From: Rhodospirillales bacterium
GTDB taxonomy: Bacteria > Pseudomonadota > Alphaproteobacteria > Rhodospirillales > Casp-alpha2
Direction: 5' to 3'
Assembly (NCBI GenBank): GCA_013204265.1
Contig: JABMOG010000234.1
Coordinates: forward strand, 1 to 38,996
DNA length: 38,996 nt
Below are positions 19,490 to 27,529 of this stretch, in pieces. The number at the start of each line of letters is the position of its first letter. The stretch's first letter is position 1. The notes beneath the pieces were generated by a model, which saw nothing but the letters and a program-made list of their open reading frames with translations, was not told the origin of the DNA and did no database searches. Both the position numbers and the translations under genes were made by a program.

Positions 19490-21274
19490 TTATTTCAGCG
19501 CGTCTTTTCCGGAAATTCCCATGCGTTTCATGATCAACCATTGCTGGCTCATGGACAGGGTATTGTTGACAGCCCAGTAAATCACCAGACCGGCCGGGAA
19601 CCGCGCCAGCATGACGGTAAACATGAGCGGCAGGAACAGGAAGATTTTGGCCTGCATGGGGTCGGTCGGTTGCGGATTGAGTTTCTGTTGCAGGAACATG
19701 GTTATACCCATGATCAGCGGCCAGACACCAATCATCAGGACCTCCGGCGGCGTCCACGGAATCAATCCGAACAGATTGAACACGGTGGTCGGGTCGGCCA
19801 CTGAGAGGTCTTTGATCCAGCCGAAAAACGGCGCCTGGCGCATTTCAATGTTGACGAACAAAACCTTGTACAGCGCAAAAAATACCGGAATCTGAATCAA
19901 TATGGGCAGGCACCCGGACGCCGGGTTGACCTTTTCACGCTTGTACAACTCCATCATTTCCTGGTTCAGCCGCTGTTTGTCGTCGGCGAAACGCTCGCGC
20001 AGGGTCGTCATCTGCGGCGCCAATTTTTTCATCCGGCTCATCGATGTATAGGACTTGTTGGCGAGCGGGAAGAACGCCAGCTTAATAAATATCGTCAGAA
20101 GAATGATCGAAATGCCGAAGTTCTGAACCACGTTGTTGATATAGAGAAGGGCATAGAAAATCGGCTTGGTCAGGAAATAGAACCAGCCGAAATCAATGGT
20201 CAGGTCGAACCGGTCAATGCCTAAATTTTCGTTATAAGCGTCCATAACCGACACTTCCTTGGCCCCCGCGAACAGCCGGTTTTCGCTGGCCGTTGATGCG
20301 CCTGGGGCTACAGTGACGGCGGCGGACAGGTAATCGACCTGATACAGGTCGTCGCCGGATTCCTTGTGGTAGAAAAAGCGTGCGTTTACCTGGGCCTTCT
20401 GGTCCGGCACCAGGGATGTCAGCCAGTACTTGTCGGTAATGCCGAGCCAGCCGCCCTTGGACGATTCTTTGATCTCTCCATCTTCCTTGATATCTTCGTA
20501 TTTGATTTCCTTTAGCGTGCTGTTGGTGACGCCGATCAGGCCCTCATGGATGATGTAAAAGCCGCTGACTTCGGGGGTCGTGCGCCGGGAGATTAATCCG
20601 TAAGGATGCAACGTCGCCGCCTTTGCGCCGGTGTTTACGACTTGCTGGTAAATGGTGAACATGAAATTTTTGTCGACCGAAAAGGTACGGAGGAATTTCA
20701 GGCCCTGACCGTTGTCCCATGTCAGGGTTACCGGGGCGTCCAGGCCCAGCGTTTTGGCGTTGGCCTGCCAAAGAGTATCCGGGCCGGGCGTAGCCTGGCC
20801 GCCGACGGCGACCCAGCCGAATTCGGCGAAATAGGCATTCTTGTCACCCTTAGGCGTCAGCATAACGATTTCTTTACTGTCGGCCTCCAGGGTTTCGCGG
20901 TAATCGGCCAGTGTCAGGTCGTCGAGGCGTCCGCCCAGCAAAGAGATGGAGCCGTGCAGGCGGGGTGTGCTGATTCTGACGCGGGGGCTCAATTCGAGAA
21001 TTTTCTGGCGTGAAACGCCGAGGCTGACGGTCGGCAGGCCGGGGACGGTGGGCACGATGGACCCCGGGGTTGGCGTCGCCTGCGGCGTTTGTGCGCCGGA
21101 TGTACCTGGCGCGGTCTTGGGGGCCGTCACCGGCGATTGTCCAGGCGTTTGTTGCGACTGGGCCTGATTGTCCGGGGGCGGTGCTGTGCGGGTTTTCGAG
21201 AAGAACATCTCGAAGCCGACCAGAATGGCGATGGACAGCACCACCGCCAGGATCATGTTGCGATTGTCGATCAT
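19490..21274 (-). CDS. yidC: Membrane protein insertase YidC
   Basis: MIDNRNMILAVVLSIAILVGFEMFF start; RMKKLAPQMTTLRERFADDKQRLNQEMMELYKREKVNPASGCLPILIQIPVFFALYKVL. Confidence 0.97.
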   Translation of the reverse strand: MIDNRNMILAVVLSIAILVGFEMFFSKTRTAPPPDNQAQSQQTPGQSPVTAPKTAPGTSGAQTPQATPTPGSIVPTVPGLPTVSLGVSRQKILELSPRVRISTPRLHGSISLLGGRLDDLTLADYRETLEADSKEIVMLTPKGDKNAYFAEFGWVAVGGQATPGPDTLWQANAKTLGLDAPVTLTWDNGQGLKFLRTFSVDKNFMFTIYQQVVNTGAKAATLHPYGLISRRTTPEVSGFYIIHEGLIGVTNSTLKEIKYEDIKEDGEIKESSKGGWLGITDKYWLTSLVPDQKAQVNARFFYHKESGDDLYQVDYLSAAVTVAPGASTASENRLFAGAKEVSVMDAYNENLGIDRFDLTIDFGWFYFLTKPIFYALLYINNVVQNFGISIILLTIFIKLAFFPLANKSYTSMSRMKKLAPQMTTLRERFADDKQRLNQEMMELYKREKVNPASGCLPILIQIPVFFALYKVLFVNIEMRQAPFFGWIKDLSVADPTTVFNLFGLIPWTPPEVLMIGVWPLIMGITMFLQQKLNPQPTDPMQAKIFLFLPLMFTVMLARFPAGLVIYWAVNNTLSMSQQWLIMKRMGISGKDALK

Positions 21275-21278
21275 ATGT

Positions 21279-21596
21279 TCAGCCCGCGCTTGTTGCCGTT
21301 GTTTTAGGGTGTGTATCACTGGTGTCTGCATCCATGCCAGGCACCAGATCGATGCCCGCCTCGCCCCAAGGATGACAGCGCAAGATTCGCTTTAAGGCCA
21401 GCCAACCGCCCGTGATGGGCCCATGCAGGCCAATGGCGGCAAAAGCGTAATGCGAACAGGTCGGATGAAACCGGCAGCCGCCCGCCGGCAGCACCGGGAT
21501 AATCAGCAGCTGATAGGCGCGAATGGCGCCTTGCATAGATTTGCCGAGAATCGTTCTTAGCCCCATGTCCACACCAAGCTGCCCTGTTTCCAGCAT
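21279..21596 (-). CDS. yidD: Membrane protein insertion efficiency factor YidD
   Basis: [64 protein letters not shown]. Confidence 0.95.
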   Translation of the reverse strand: MLETGQLGVDMGLRTILGKSMQGAIRAYQLLIIPVLPAGGCRFHPTCSHYAFAAIGLHGPITGGWLALKRILRCHPWGEAGIDLVPGMDADTSDTHPKTTATSAG

Positions 21597-21995
21597 TTAT
21601 TCGTTATAGGCATCAAGTTTTTGCAATGCCGTTTCCAGGTCTTCGATTAGGGCCGGAAACGCCCTTTTTAATGTCGCCCGGCGGCCGATCAGGACGAAAT
21701 CATGTCCAGGGCGCGCATGTCCAGGCATAACTTTCTGGGCCGCTGCTCTTAGCCGCCTGCGGGCCCGGTTTCGGTCAACCGCACCGCCGACCTTGCGGCT
21801 GACGGTATAGCCGATGCGAAACTCGGAATCTCCATTCGTCTCGCTGCCCTCAGTGCACAGGGCCTGGACGATCAGCCCGGGCGCGGCCCACTTATTTTTG
21901 GCGGCGGCAACGCGCAGAAACTCGCTGCGTTGCTTTAATCGCAACACGGCAGCGGGCTCGATATGGAAAGTCGCGGACGGGTTGGAGAACCGCAA
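21597..21995 (-). CDS. rnpA: Ribonuclease P protein component
   Basis: LKQRSEFLRVAAAKNKWAAPGLIVQAL, RIGYTVSRKVGGAVDRNRARRRLRAA. Confidence 0.94.
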   Translation of the reverse strand: MRFSNPSATFHIEPAAVLRLKQRSEFLRVAAAKNKWAAPGLIVQALCTEGSETNGDSEFRIGYTVSRKVGGAVDRNRARRRLRAAAQKVMPGHARPGHDFVLIGRRATLKRAFPALIEDLETALQKLDAYNE

Positions 21996-22007
21996 TCGGC
22001 CACAACA

Positions 22008-22142
22008 TCACGCAGAAAGACGTTTCCGCCCCTTGGCGCGGCGGTTGGCAAGAATTCTGCGGCCACCCACGGTTGCCATGCGATGGCGGAATCCATGCCT
22101 GTGTTTGCGGACAATTTTACTAGGTTGAAAAGTGCGTTTCAC
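22008..22142 (-). CDS. rpmH: 50S ribosomal protein L34
   Basis: 44 codons: (M/V)[46 protein letters not shown] start at 22142 preceded by GGAGG. Too short to be listed alone in the ORF track. Confidence 0.96.
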   Translation of the reverse strand: MKRTFQPSKIVRKHRHGFRHRMATVGGRRILANRRAKGRKRLSA

Positions 22143-22170
22143 GGTCGCCTCCGAGTAATAACGAGCCCGG

Positions 22171-22199
22171 TGTATACGGTGTTGCCAAAGCGAAGTCAA
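22171..22199 (-). promoter_or_regulatory. Sigma70-type promoter for rpmH-rnpA-yidD-yidC-engB-argB
   Basis: On the minus strand TTGACT, 17-nt spacer, TATACA, about 29 nt upstream of the rpmH GTG. Confidence 0.7.
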
Positions 22200-22380
22200 C
22201 GCCGGTGACGGCTCGGTCGGGGTCGCAAATACGGGACTTTCAAAGGCCCCGGGCCACACCCGCAAGGGGTCTTGCCGGTGGTCTGCAAAAGACGGTCACG
22301 GTATGTTTACTGCTTGAGGGACGATTGTCGCCATGTTCGGGTTGCTCAACGCGGGTAGTATCACTTTAATGGCCTATAAT

Positions 22381-22412
22381 CGACTGTTCCCGGCCTTGTC
22401 TGGGAATAGTTG
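22381..22412 (+). promoter_or_regulatory. RNA hairpin in the leader of the TVP38-like gene
   Basis: CGACTGTTCCC (22381-22391) pairs with GGGAATAGTTG (22402-22412), 11 bp including two G-U pairs; a TATAAT hexamer lies immediately upstream at 22375-22380. Confidence 0.35.
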
Positions 22413-22440
22413 ATCGAAATTGACCTGGAACGCCGCCCCG

Positions 22441-23196
22441 ATGACTGAAGCCGTAAACGAAGCTCCCGCCGAACAGGCGAACAAAGCCCTCTGGAAACGG
22501 CTTGCGCCTTTGGTTTTGGTGGGTCTGGCGCTGGCCGGCGTGTTTATCTTCGACCTCGATGATTTTCTCAGCTTCGAAATGCTGAAAAACCACCGCACGG
22601 ATGCGCTCGACTGGTACCAACAAAACCGAATACTGTCGACCGCCAGTTTCGTTGCGCTTTATGCGCTGGCCGTGGCCTTGTCGGTGCCGGGGGCGGTGTG
22701 GCTTTCACTGGCGGCGGGGTTTCTAATGGGAACCTGGGCGGGGACGATTATGGTCGTTTTCGCGGCAACGCTGGGGGCGTTGGGGATTTTCCTCATCGCA
22801 CGGTATGCGCTGGCCGATTTCTTTCACGACAAAACGGGAAGTGCTGGCCGCAAAATGGAGGCCGGTTTCCAGGAAAACGCGCTGTCGTACCTGTTGGTGT
22901 TGCGGCTCGTGCCGTTGTTTCCGTTTTGGCTGGTCAATCTGGTGCCGGCGCTGTTGGGGGTTCCGGCCCGGACTTTCGTGATCGGCACCTTTTTTGGAAT
23001 TATTCCCGGCACCGCTGTTTTTTGCAGCATCGGCAATGGATTGGGGGCCGTTATTGATCGCGGCGATATGCCGGATTTGAACACCGTCTTTCAGCCGGAA
23101 ATTCTTGGTCCCCTGCTGGCCTTGGCAGTGTTGTCGCTGGTTCCCGTCATCTACAAGAAAATGACAAAAAACAAAGGCACGCCGCATGGCGAATAA
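22441..23196 (+). CDS. TVP38/TMEM64 (DedA-like, SNARE-associated) family membrane protein
   Basis: SVPGAVWLSLAAGFLMGTWAGTIMVVFAATLGALGIFLIARYALADFF, LRLVPLFPFWLVNLVPALLGVPARTFVIGTFFGIIPGTAVF. Confidence 0.88.
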   Translation: MTEAVNEAPAEQANKALWKRLAPLVLVGLALAGVFIFDLDDFLSFEMLKNHRTDALDWYQQNRILSTASFVALYALAVALSVPGAVWLSLAAGFLMGTWAGTIMVVFAATLGALGIFLIARYALADFFHDKTGSAGRKMEAGFQENALSYLLVLRLVPLFPFWLVNLVPALLGVPARTFVIGTFFGIIPGTAVFCSIGNGLGAVIDRGDMPDLNTVFQPEILGPLLALAVLSLVPVIYKKMTKNKGTPHGE

Positions 23197-24637
23197 GACG
23201 AATACCCTGAGTGTCGATATTTGCGTCATTGGCGCGGGCGCGGGCGGACTGTCGGTGGCCGCCGGCGCGTCGCAAATGGGGGCTTCGGTGGCCCTGATTG
23301 AAAGCGGCAAAATGGGCGGCGATTGTCTCAATTTCGGCTGCGTGCCGTCAAAAGCCATGTTGGCGGCGGGGCATGCGGCCGAAGCCGTCCGCCGCGCCGG
23401 GCGTTTCGGCGTCGGCGCAGTTGGCCCAACCATCGATGCCAAGGGCGTATACGGCCATATTCATAGCGTCATCGCAGCCATCGAGCCGAACGATTCCGTT
23501 GAGCGATTCGAAGGCATGGGCGTAACCGTGGTCCGGGGCGTTGGGCGGTTCATCGGGCGACGTGAAGTTGAAGTTGGGGGAGAAGCTGCTACCACGCGCA
23601 TTACCGCCCGGCGTTTTGTCATCGCCACCGGGTCGCGCCCGTTCGTGCCGCCGATCCCTGGACTGGACGGAGTCGACTACCACACCAACGAGACGATTTT
23701 TCAGGGGCCTGAACTGCCGGACCACCTGATCGTTATCGGCGGCGGCCCCATTGGAATCGAAATGGCCCAGGCGCACCGCCATCTGGGAGCGCGGGTGACG
23801 GTGCTGGAAATGTTTTCGATCATGCCCAAGGACGACCCTGAACTGGTTGCGGTGGTTCGAAGGCAACTTGACGAGGACGGCATCGATATTATCGAGGGTG
23901 CGGCTATTACCGGCGTAGAAAAAAGCAGCGCCGGGGTCACGGTCTCCCTGGGCGGCGGCGACGGCGGACAGACGCGGACCATTGAAGGTTCTCACCTTCT
24001 TGTCGCCACGGGGCGGCGCGCCAATGTCGATGGGATGAGGCTGGAGGCCGCGAACATCAGTGCATCGCCCAAGGGAATTGAGGTCGATGCGCGGCTGCGC
24101 ACCACAAACAAACACGTATTTGCCATCGGCGATGTCGCCGGCGGCCTGCAATTCACCCACGTCGCCGGGTATCACGCGGGCGTGGTCATCAAGAATGCCC
24201 TGTTCCGGTGGCCGGCCAAGGCCGATCATCGGTTTGTGCCTTGGGTCACCTTTACGTCGCCGGAACTGGCCCAGGTCGGCCTTACCGAAGCCGACGCCAT
24301 AAAGGAACACGGCGATATTCGTGTCCTGCGCTGGCCCTATCATGAAAACGACCGCGCCCAGGCCGAAGCGGCCACCGATGGCATGGTCAAGGTAGTGGTG
24401 ACGCCTAAGGGTAAAATTCTCGGGTGCGGTATCGCTGGCGCCCGCGCCGGAGAGCTGATTCAAACCTGGGTGTTGGCGATGAGCCAAAACATAAAAATCG
24501 GCGCCGTGGCGCAGATGATCGCACCCTATCCAACCTTAGGCGAGGTTTCTAAACGAACTGCTGGCAGTTTCTATACGCCGTCACTGTTTTCCGAACGGAC
24601 CCGGAAAATAGTCGGTTTCCTGCGCCGCTTCGGGTAA
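23186..24637 (+). CDS. FAD-dependent pyridine nucleotide-disulfide oxidoreductase (mercuric reductase/dihydrolipoamide dehydrogenase-like)
   Basis: GAGAGGLSVAAGASQMGASVALIESGKMGGDCLNFGCVPSKAM (redox CxxxxC), GGGPIGIEMAQAHRHLGARVTVLE, VFAIGDVAGG. Confidence 0.92.
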   Translation: MANKTNTLSVDICVIGAGAGGLSVAAGASQMGASVALIESGKMGGDCLNFGCVPSKAMLAAGHAAEAVRRAGRFGVGAVGPTIDAKGVYGHIHSVIAAIEPNDSVERFEGMGVTVVRGVGRFIGRREVEVGGEAATTRITARRFVIATGSRPFVPPIPGLDGVDYHTNETIFQGPELPDHLIVIGGGPIGIEMAQAHRHLGARVTVLEMFSIMPKDDPELVAVVRRQLDEDGIDIIEGAAITGVEKSSAGVTVSLGGGDGGQTRTIEGSHLLVATGRRANVDGMRLEAANISASPKGIEVDARLRTTNKHVFAIGDVAGGLQFTHVAGYHAGVVIKNALFRWPAKADHRFVPWVTFTSPELAQVGLTEADAIKEHGDIRVLRWPYHENDRAQAEAATDGMVKVVVTPKGKILGCGIAGARAGELIQTWVLAMSQNIKIGAVAQMIAPYPTLGEVSKRTAGSFYTPSLFSERTRKIVGFLRRFG

Positions 24638-24658
24638 AACGGGTATAGGGTACACACC

Positions 24659-26068
24659 ATGTCCGACACGCAATTGCACCACCCCCCTTTCCTGCGCGGC
24701 CTGTCGTTCAGGCTGCTGGTGTTGACGATGTTCTTCGTCATGCTGGCGGAATTTTTGATCTGGACGCCTTCCATCGCACGCTTCCGCAAGGTCTACCTCG
24801 AAGAAAGCCTGGCCCGGGCACATCTGTCGATGCTGGCGGTCGAAGGGATGCCGGAGGGAAACGTCAACAAGTCCTTGGAAGAGGCATTACTACAGCACAC
24901 CGACGCGTACGGCATCATCCTGAACCGTCCTGACAGGCGCATGTTGATGTTGTCTAAAGACATGCCGCCCAAGGTCGATCTCATGGTTGATATGCATATT
25001 GATTCGTTTGTCGGCTTCATCCGCGATGCTTTCGAGACCCTGGTCCAGAACAAGAACCGGGTGCTGCGCGTTATCGGCCCGTCGCCCAAGGACACCCAGG
25101 TCACGGTCGAAGTCCTGATCGACGAGAAGACTATGCGCGCCGCCATGCTGGATTATTCGCGGCGGATTTTTAACCTGTCCATTGTCATCTCGTTGTTTAC
25201 CGCGACCCTGGTATATTTCAGCCTGCATTGGCTGATGGTGCGGCCCATGCGCACCATTACCGACAGCATGGCGCGGTTCCGCGAGGCCCCCGAAGACGAA
25301 ACGCACATCATCGATCTCAGCATGCGCACCGACGAGATCGGCGTCGCTCAACGCGAACTTGCGGTGATGCAGGACGAGCTGCGCGGCGCCCTGCAGCAGA
25401 AAACGCGCCTGGCGGCGCTGGGCACGGCGGTGGCCAAAATCAACCACGACCTGCGCAATACACTGGCGACGGCGGTGCTGGCGTCGGATCGGCTGGCTCT
25501 AGTGGAAGACCCCGAAGTCAAGGTGACGATGCCGCGTCTGATGAACGCCATCGATCGGGCGGTAAACCTGTGTAGCCAGACCCTGAATTTCGTCAGCGAC
25601 GCCAAGCTGCAACCGCAAACCGAACGTTTCTTACTGTCGGCGCTGGTCCAAGAGGCCGGAACCACGGTCGCGTCCTATGGCAAGGGTGGGGAAACCACCC
25701 AGTGGGAAAACACCGTCGACGCCGGGATAGAATTGACTGCCGACCGCGAGATGCTGTTCAGGGTGTTGACCAACCTGGGCCAAAACGCGCTGGAGGCGGG
25801 CGCCGGGTGGGTGCGCATTAGCGCCGAGACCGACGCCCAATGGATATCCATTGATGTTTGCGATGACGGCCCCGGTCTTGCGCTCAAAGCCAGAGAAAAC
25901 CTTTTTCAGCCCTTCGCCGGAACGTCCCGCGATGGCGGCACCGGGCTGGGGCTGGTGATCGTTCGCGATATTGCCCGCGCGCACGGCGGCGACGTGGTGT
26001 TGGCCGAGGATGAGACCGGTCTCGGCGGGGCGGTGTTCCGCATCCGATTGCCATACGCAGAAGGATAA
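24659..26068 (+). CDS. Membrane sensor histidine kinase
   Basis: Two TM helices, H-box KINHDLRNTLATAVLASDRL, N-box LTNLGQNALEAG, G boxes DVCDDGPGL and GGTGLGLVIVRDI. Confidence 0.9.
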   Translation: MSDTQLHHPPFLRGLSFRLLVLTMFFVMLAEFLIWTPSIARFRKVYLEESLARAHLSMLAVEGMPEGNVNKSLEEALLQHTDAYGIILNRPDRRMLMLSKDMPPKVDLMVDMHIDSFVGFIRDAFETLVQNKNRVLRVIGPSPKDTQVTVEVLIDEKTMRAAMLDYSRRIFNLSIVISLFTATLVYFSLHWLMVRPMRTITDSMARFREAPEDETHIIDLSMRTDEIGVAQRELAVMQDELRGALQQKTRLAALGTAVAKINHDLRNTLATAVLASDRLALVEDPEVKVTMPRLMNAIDRAVNLCSQTLNFVSDAKLQPQTERFLLSALVQEAGTTVASYGKGGETTQWENTVDAGIELTADREMLFRVLTNLGQNALEAGAGWVRISAETDAQWISIDVCDDGPGLALKARENLFQPFAGTSRDGGTGLGLVIVRDIARAHGGDVVLAEDETGLGGAVFRIRLPYAEG

Positions 26069-26072
26069 ACCC

Positions 26073-26837
26073 ATGAGACACGCCTGGAACCCCGGCCAGT
26101 ACCTGAAATTCGGTGGCCACCGGCTGCGCCCGGCCATCGACCTTCTGGCCCGCGTCGATGTTGAAAACCCTGAAACCATTTTCGACTTAGGGTGCGGCCC
26201 TGGAAATTCGACCCGCCTGTTGGTCGACCGCTGGCCCAGCGCACGCATTACCGGAATCGACGGCTCGGGCGACATGCTGGCGCAAGCGGCGAAAGACATG
26301 CCTGAACAGGACTGGACAAAGGCCGACCTCAACACCTGGGCGCCGCCCCGCCCCGCCGATGTTCTGTTTTCCAACGCGGCGCTGCACTGGCTCGACGATC
26401 ATGCGGCGCTGTTTCCGCGCCTGTTCGAACATCTCAACCCCGGCGGCGTGCTGGCGGTGCAGATGCCCGGCAATCATGCGCAGCCATCGCATATGTCGAT
26501 CCGTGCGGCGGCAGGACCGTGGCGGGACAAAATAGAGCCGGTGATGCGTCCCGACCCGGTTGAAAAATTATCGCTGTATTACGATGCGCTGTCGCCGCTC
26601 GCCAGTCAGCTGGATATTTGGGAGACCACCTACACCCAGGCACTGGAAGGCGAAAATGCGGTCGCCGAATGGATCAAGGGCTCGGCCCTGAAACCGTTGC
26701 TCGATGTGCTCGAAGAGGGCGAGGCGCAAGCCTTTTTCGCCGCCTATTCGGCGCTGGTGCAGAAAGCCTATCCGAAACGCCCCGACGGCAAGACCCTGTT
26801 CCCGTTCCGCCGGGTGTTTATTGTCGCCGGGAAGTAA
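26073..26837 (+). CDS. tam: Trans-aconitate 2-methyltransferase-like SAM methyltransferase
   Basis: WNPGQYLKFGGHRLRPAIDLLARV, FDLGCGPGNSTRLLVDRWP, ITGIDGSGDMLAQA; start at ATG 26073. Confidence 0.88.
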   Translation: MRHAWNPGQYLKFGGHRLRPAIDLLARVDVENPETIFDLGCGPGNSTRLLVDRWPSARITGIDGSGDMLAQAAKDMPEQDWTKADLNTWAPPRPADVLFSNAALHWLDDHAALFPRLFEHLNPGGVLAVQMPGNHAQPSHMSIRAAAGPWRDKIEPVMRPDPVEKLSLYYDALSPLASQLDIWETTYTQALEGENAVAEWIKGSALKPLLDVLEEGEAQAFFAAYSALVQKAYPKRPDGKTLFPFRRVFIVAGK

Positions 26838-26978
26838 AAAAGGACAAATCTTTCATTGAGGCGACGTTAAAATTAGACCTAATTCAACAGTCACAGATAT
26901 CGAAGATCACAGAGAACGAGTTTCATGATGATTACACTCCCGGGCGACGAACGGGGTCGGTCTTGGGTGCAGGGCTAA

Positions 26979-27239
26979 TGGTCCGAGCATTCGGTTCAGG
27001 AAAAGAAAATCTTTGCGACCTTAATAACAACCGATGAAGACGATAAGCCTTTGTTACTCGGAAATTCTTTTGTTATCCGAGACAACGGTGACAGCGCAAT
27101 TTGCCTGGGTGCTGCGCATAGTTTTGAAAAGGTTAAGCATTTACAAAGCATGCGCACAGCCCACGGTCATTTCAATTTGGCACCAGGTTTCCAAGCTAGA
27201 GGGCCTCGATGCTGTGGCCTGCAATGGGTTTGGGCCTAG
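26979..27239 (+). pseudogene. Probable gene fragment with trypsin-like protease N-terminal motif
   Basis: Open frame without clear start: EKKIFATLITTDEDDKPLLLGNSFVIRDNGDSAICLGAAHSFEKVKHLQ...; G-x-S-F-V-I and A-A-H resemble the catalytic-His region of trypsin-like proteases. Confidence 0.35.
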
Positions 27240-27454
27240 ATGTCGAATTCTCGCCCCATGCTAAAGGGCATGAGTTCCTCGCGGACCTTCTTTGCAAGAA
27301 ATTGCTTGATGATCGTTCGAATGGGGTAAAAGTCCGCGTTCGGCACCCAAATGATAAAACCGAGATTCTGTACGTTGATGAGCGAACCAATCCACCAACT
27401 AAGGTACTTCTGTCGACGGCGGGCCATCCCAACGTTAAGAATGACCCGTTCCAA
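27236..27454 (-). pseudogene. Possible short gene or remnant
   Basis: 72 aa ORF RVILNVGMARRRQKYLSWWIGSLINVQNLGFIIWVPNADFYPIRTIIKQFLAKKVREELMPFSMGREFDI; codon third positions are GC-rich in this frame, but no family recognised and an opposite-strand ORF competes. Confidence 0.3.
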
Positions 27455-27529
27455 TAAGAGCGGTGCTTGTTGTAATAATCCTATTTCCGTTCTTAAAAGT
27501 AGCAGTAACCGGTTTAATGAAATCGCTCC

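Noticed and set aside
23348-24487. 379-aa minus-strand ORF opposite the flavin oxidoreductase
   Set aside because: Opposite strand is a well-supported oxidoreductase; this is a shadow frame.
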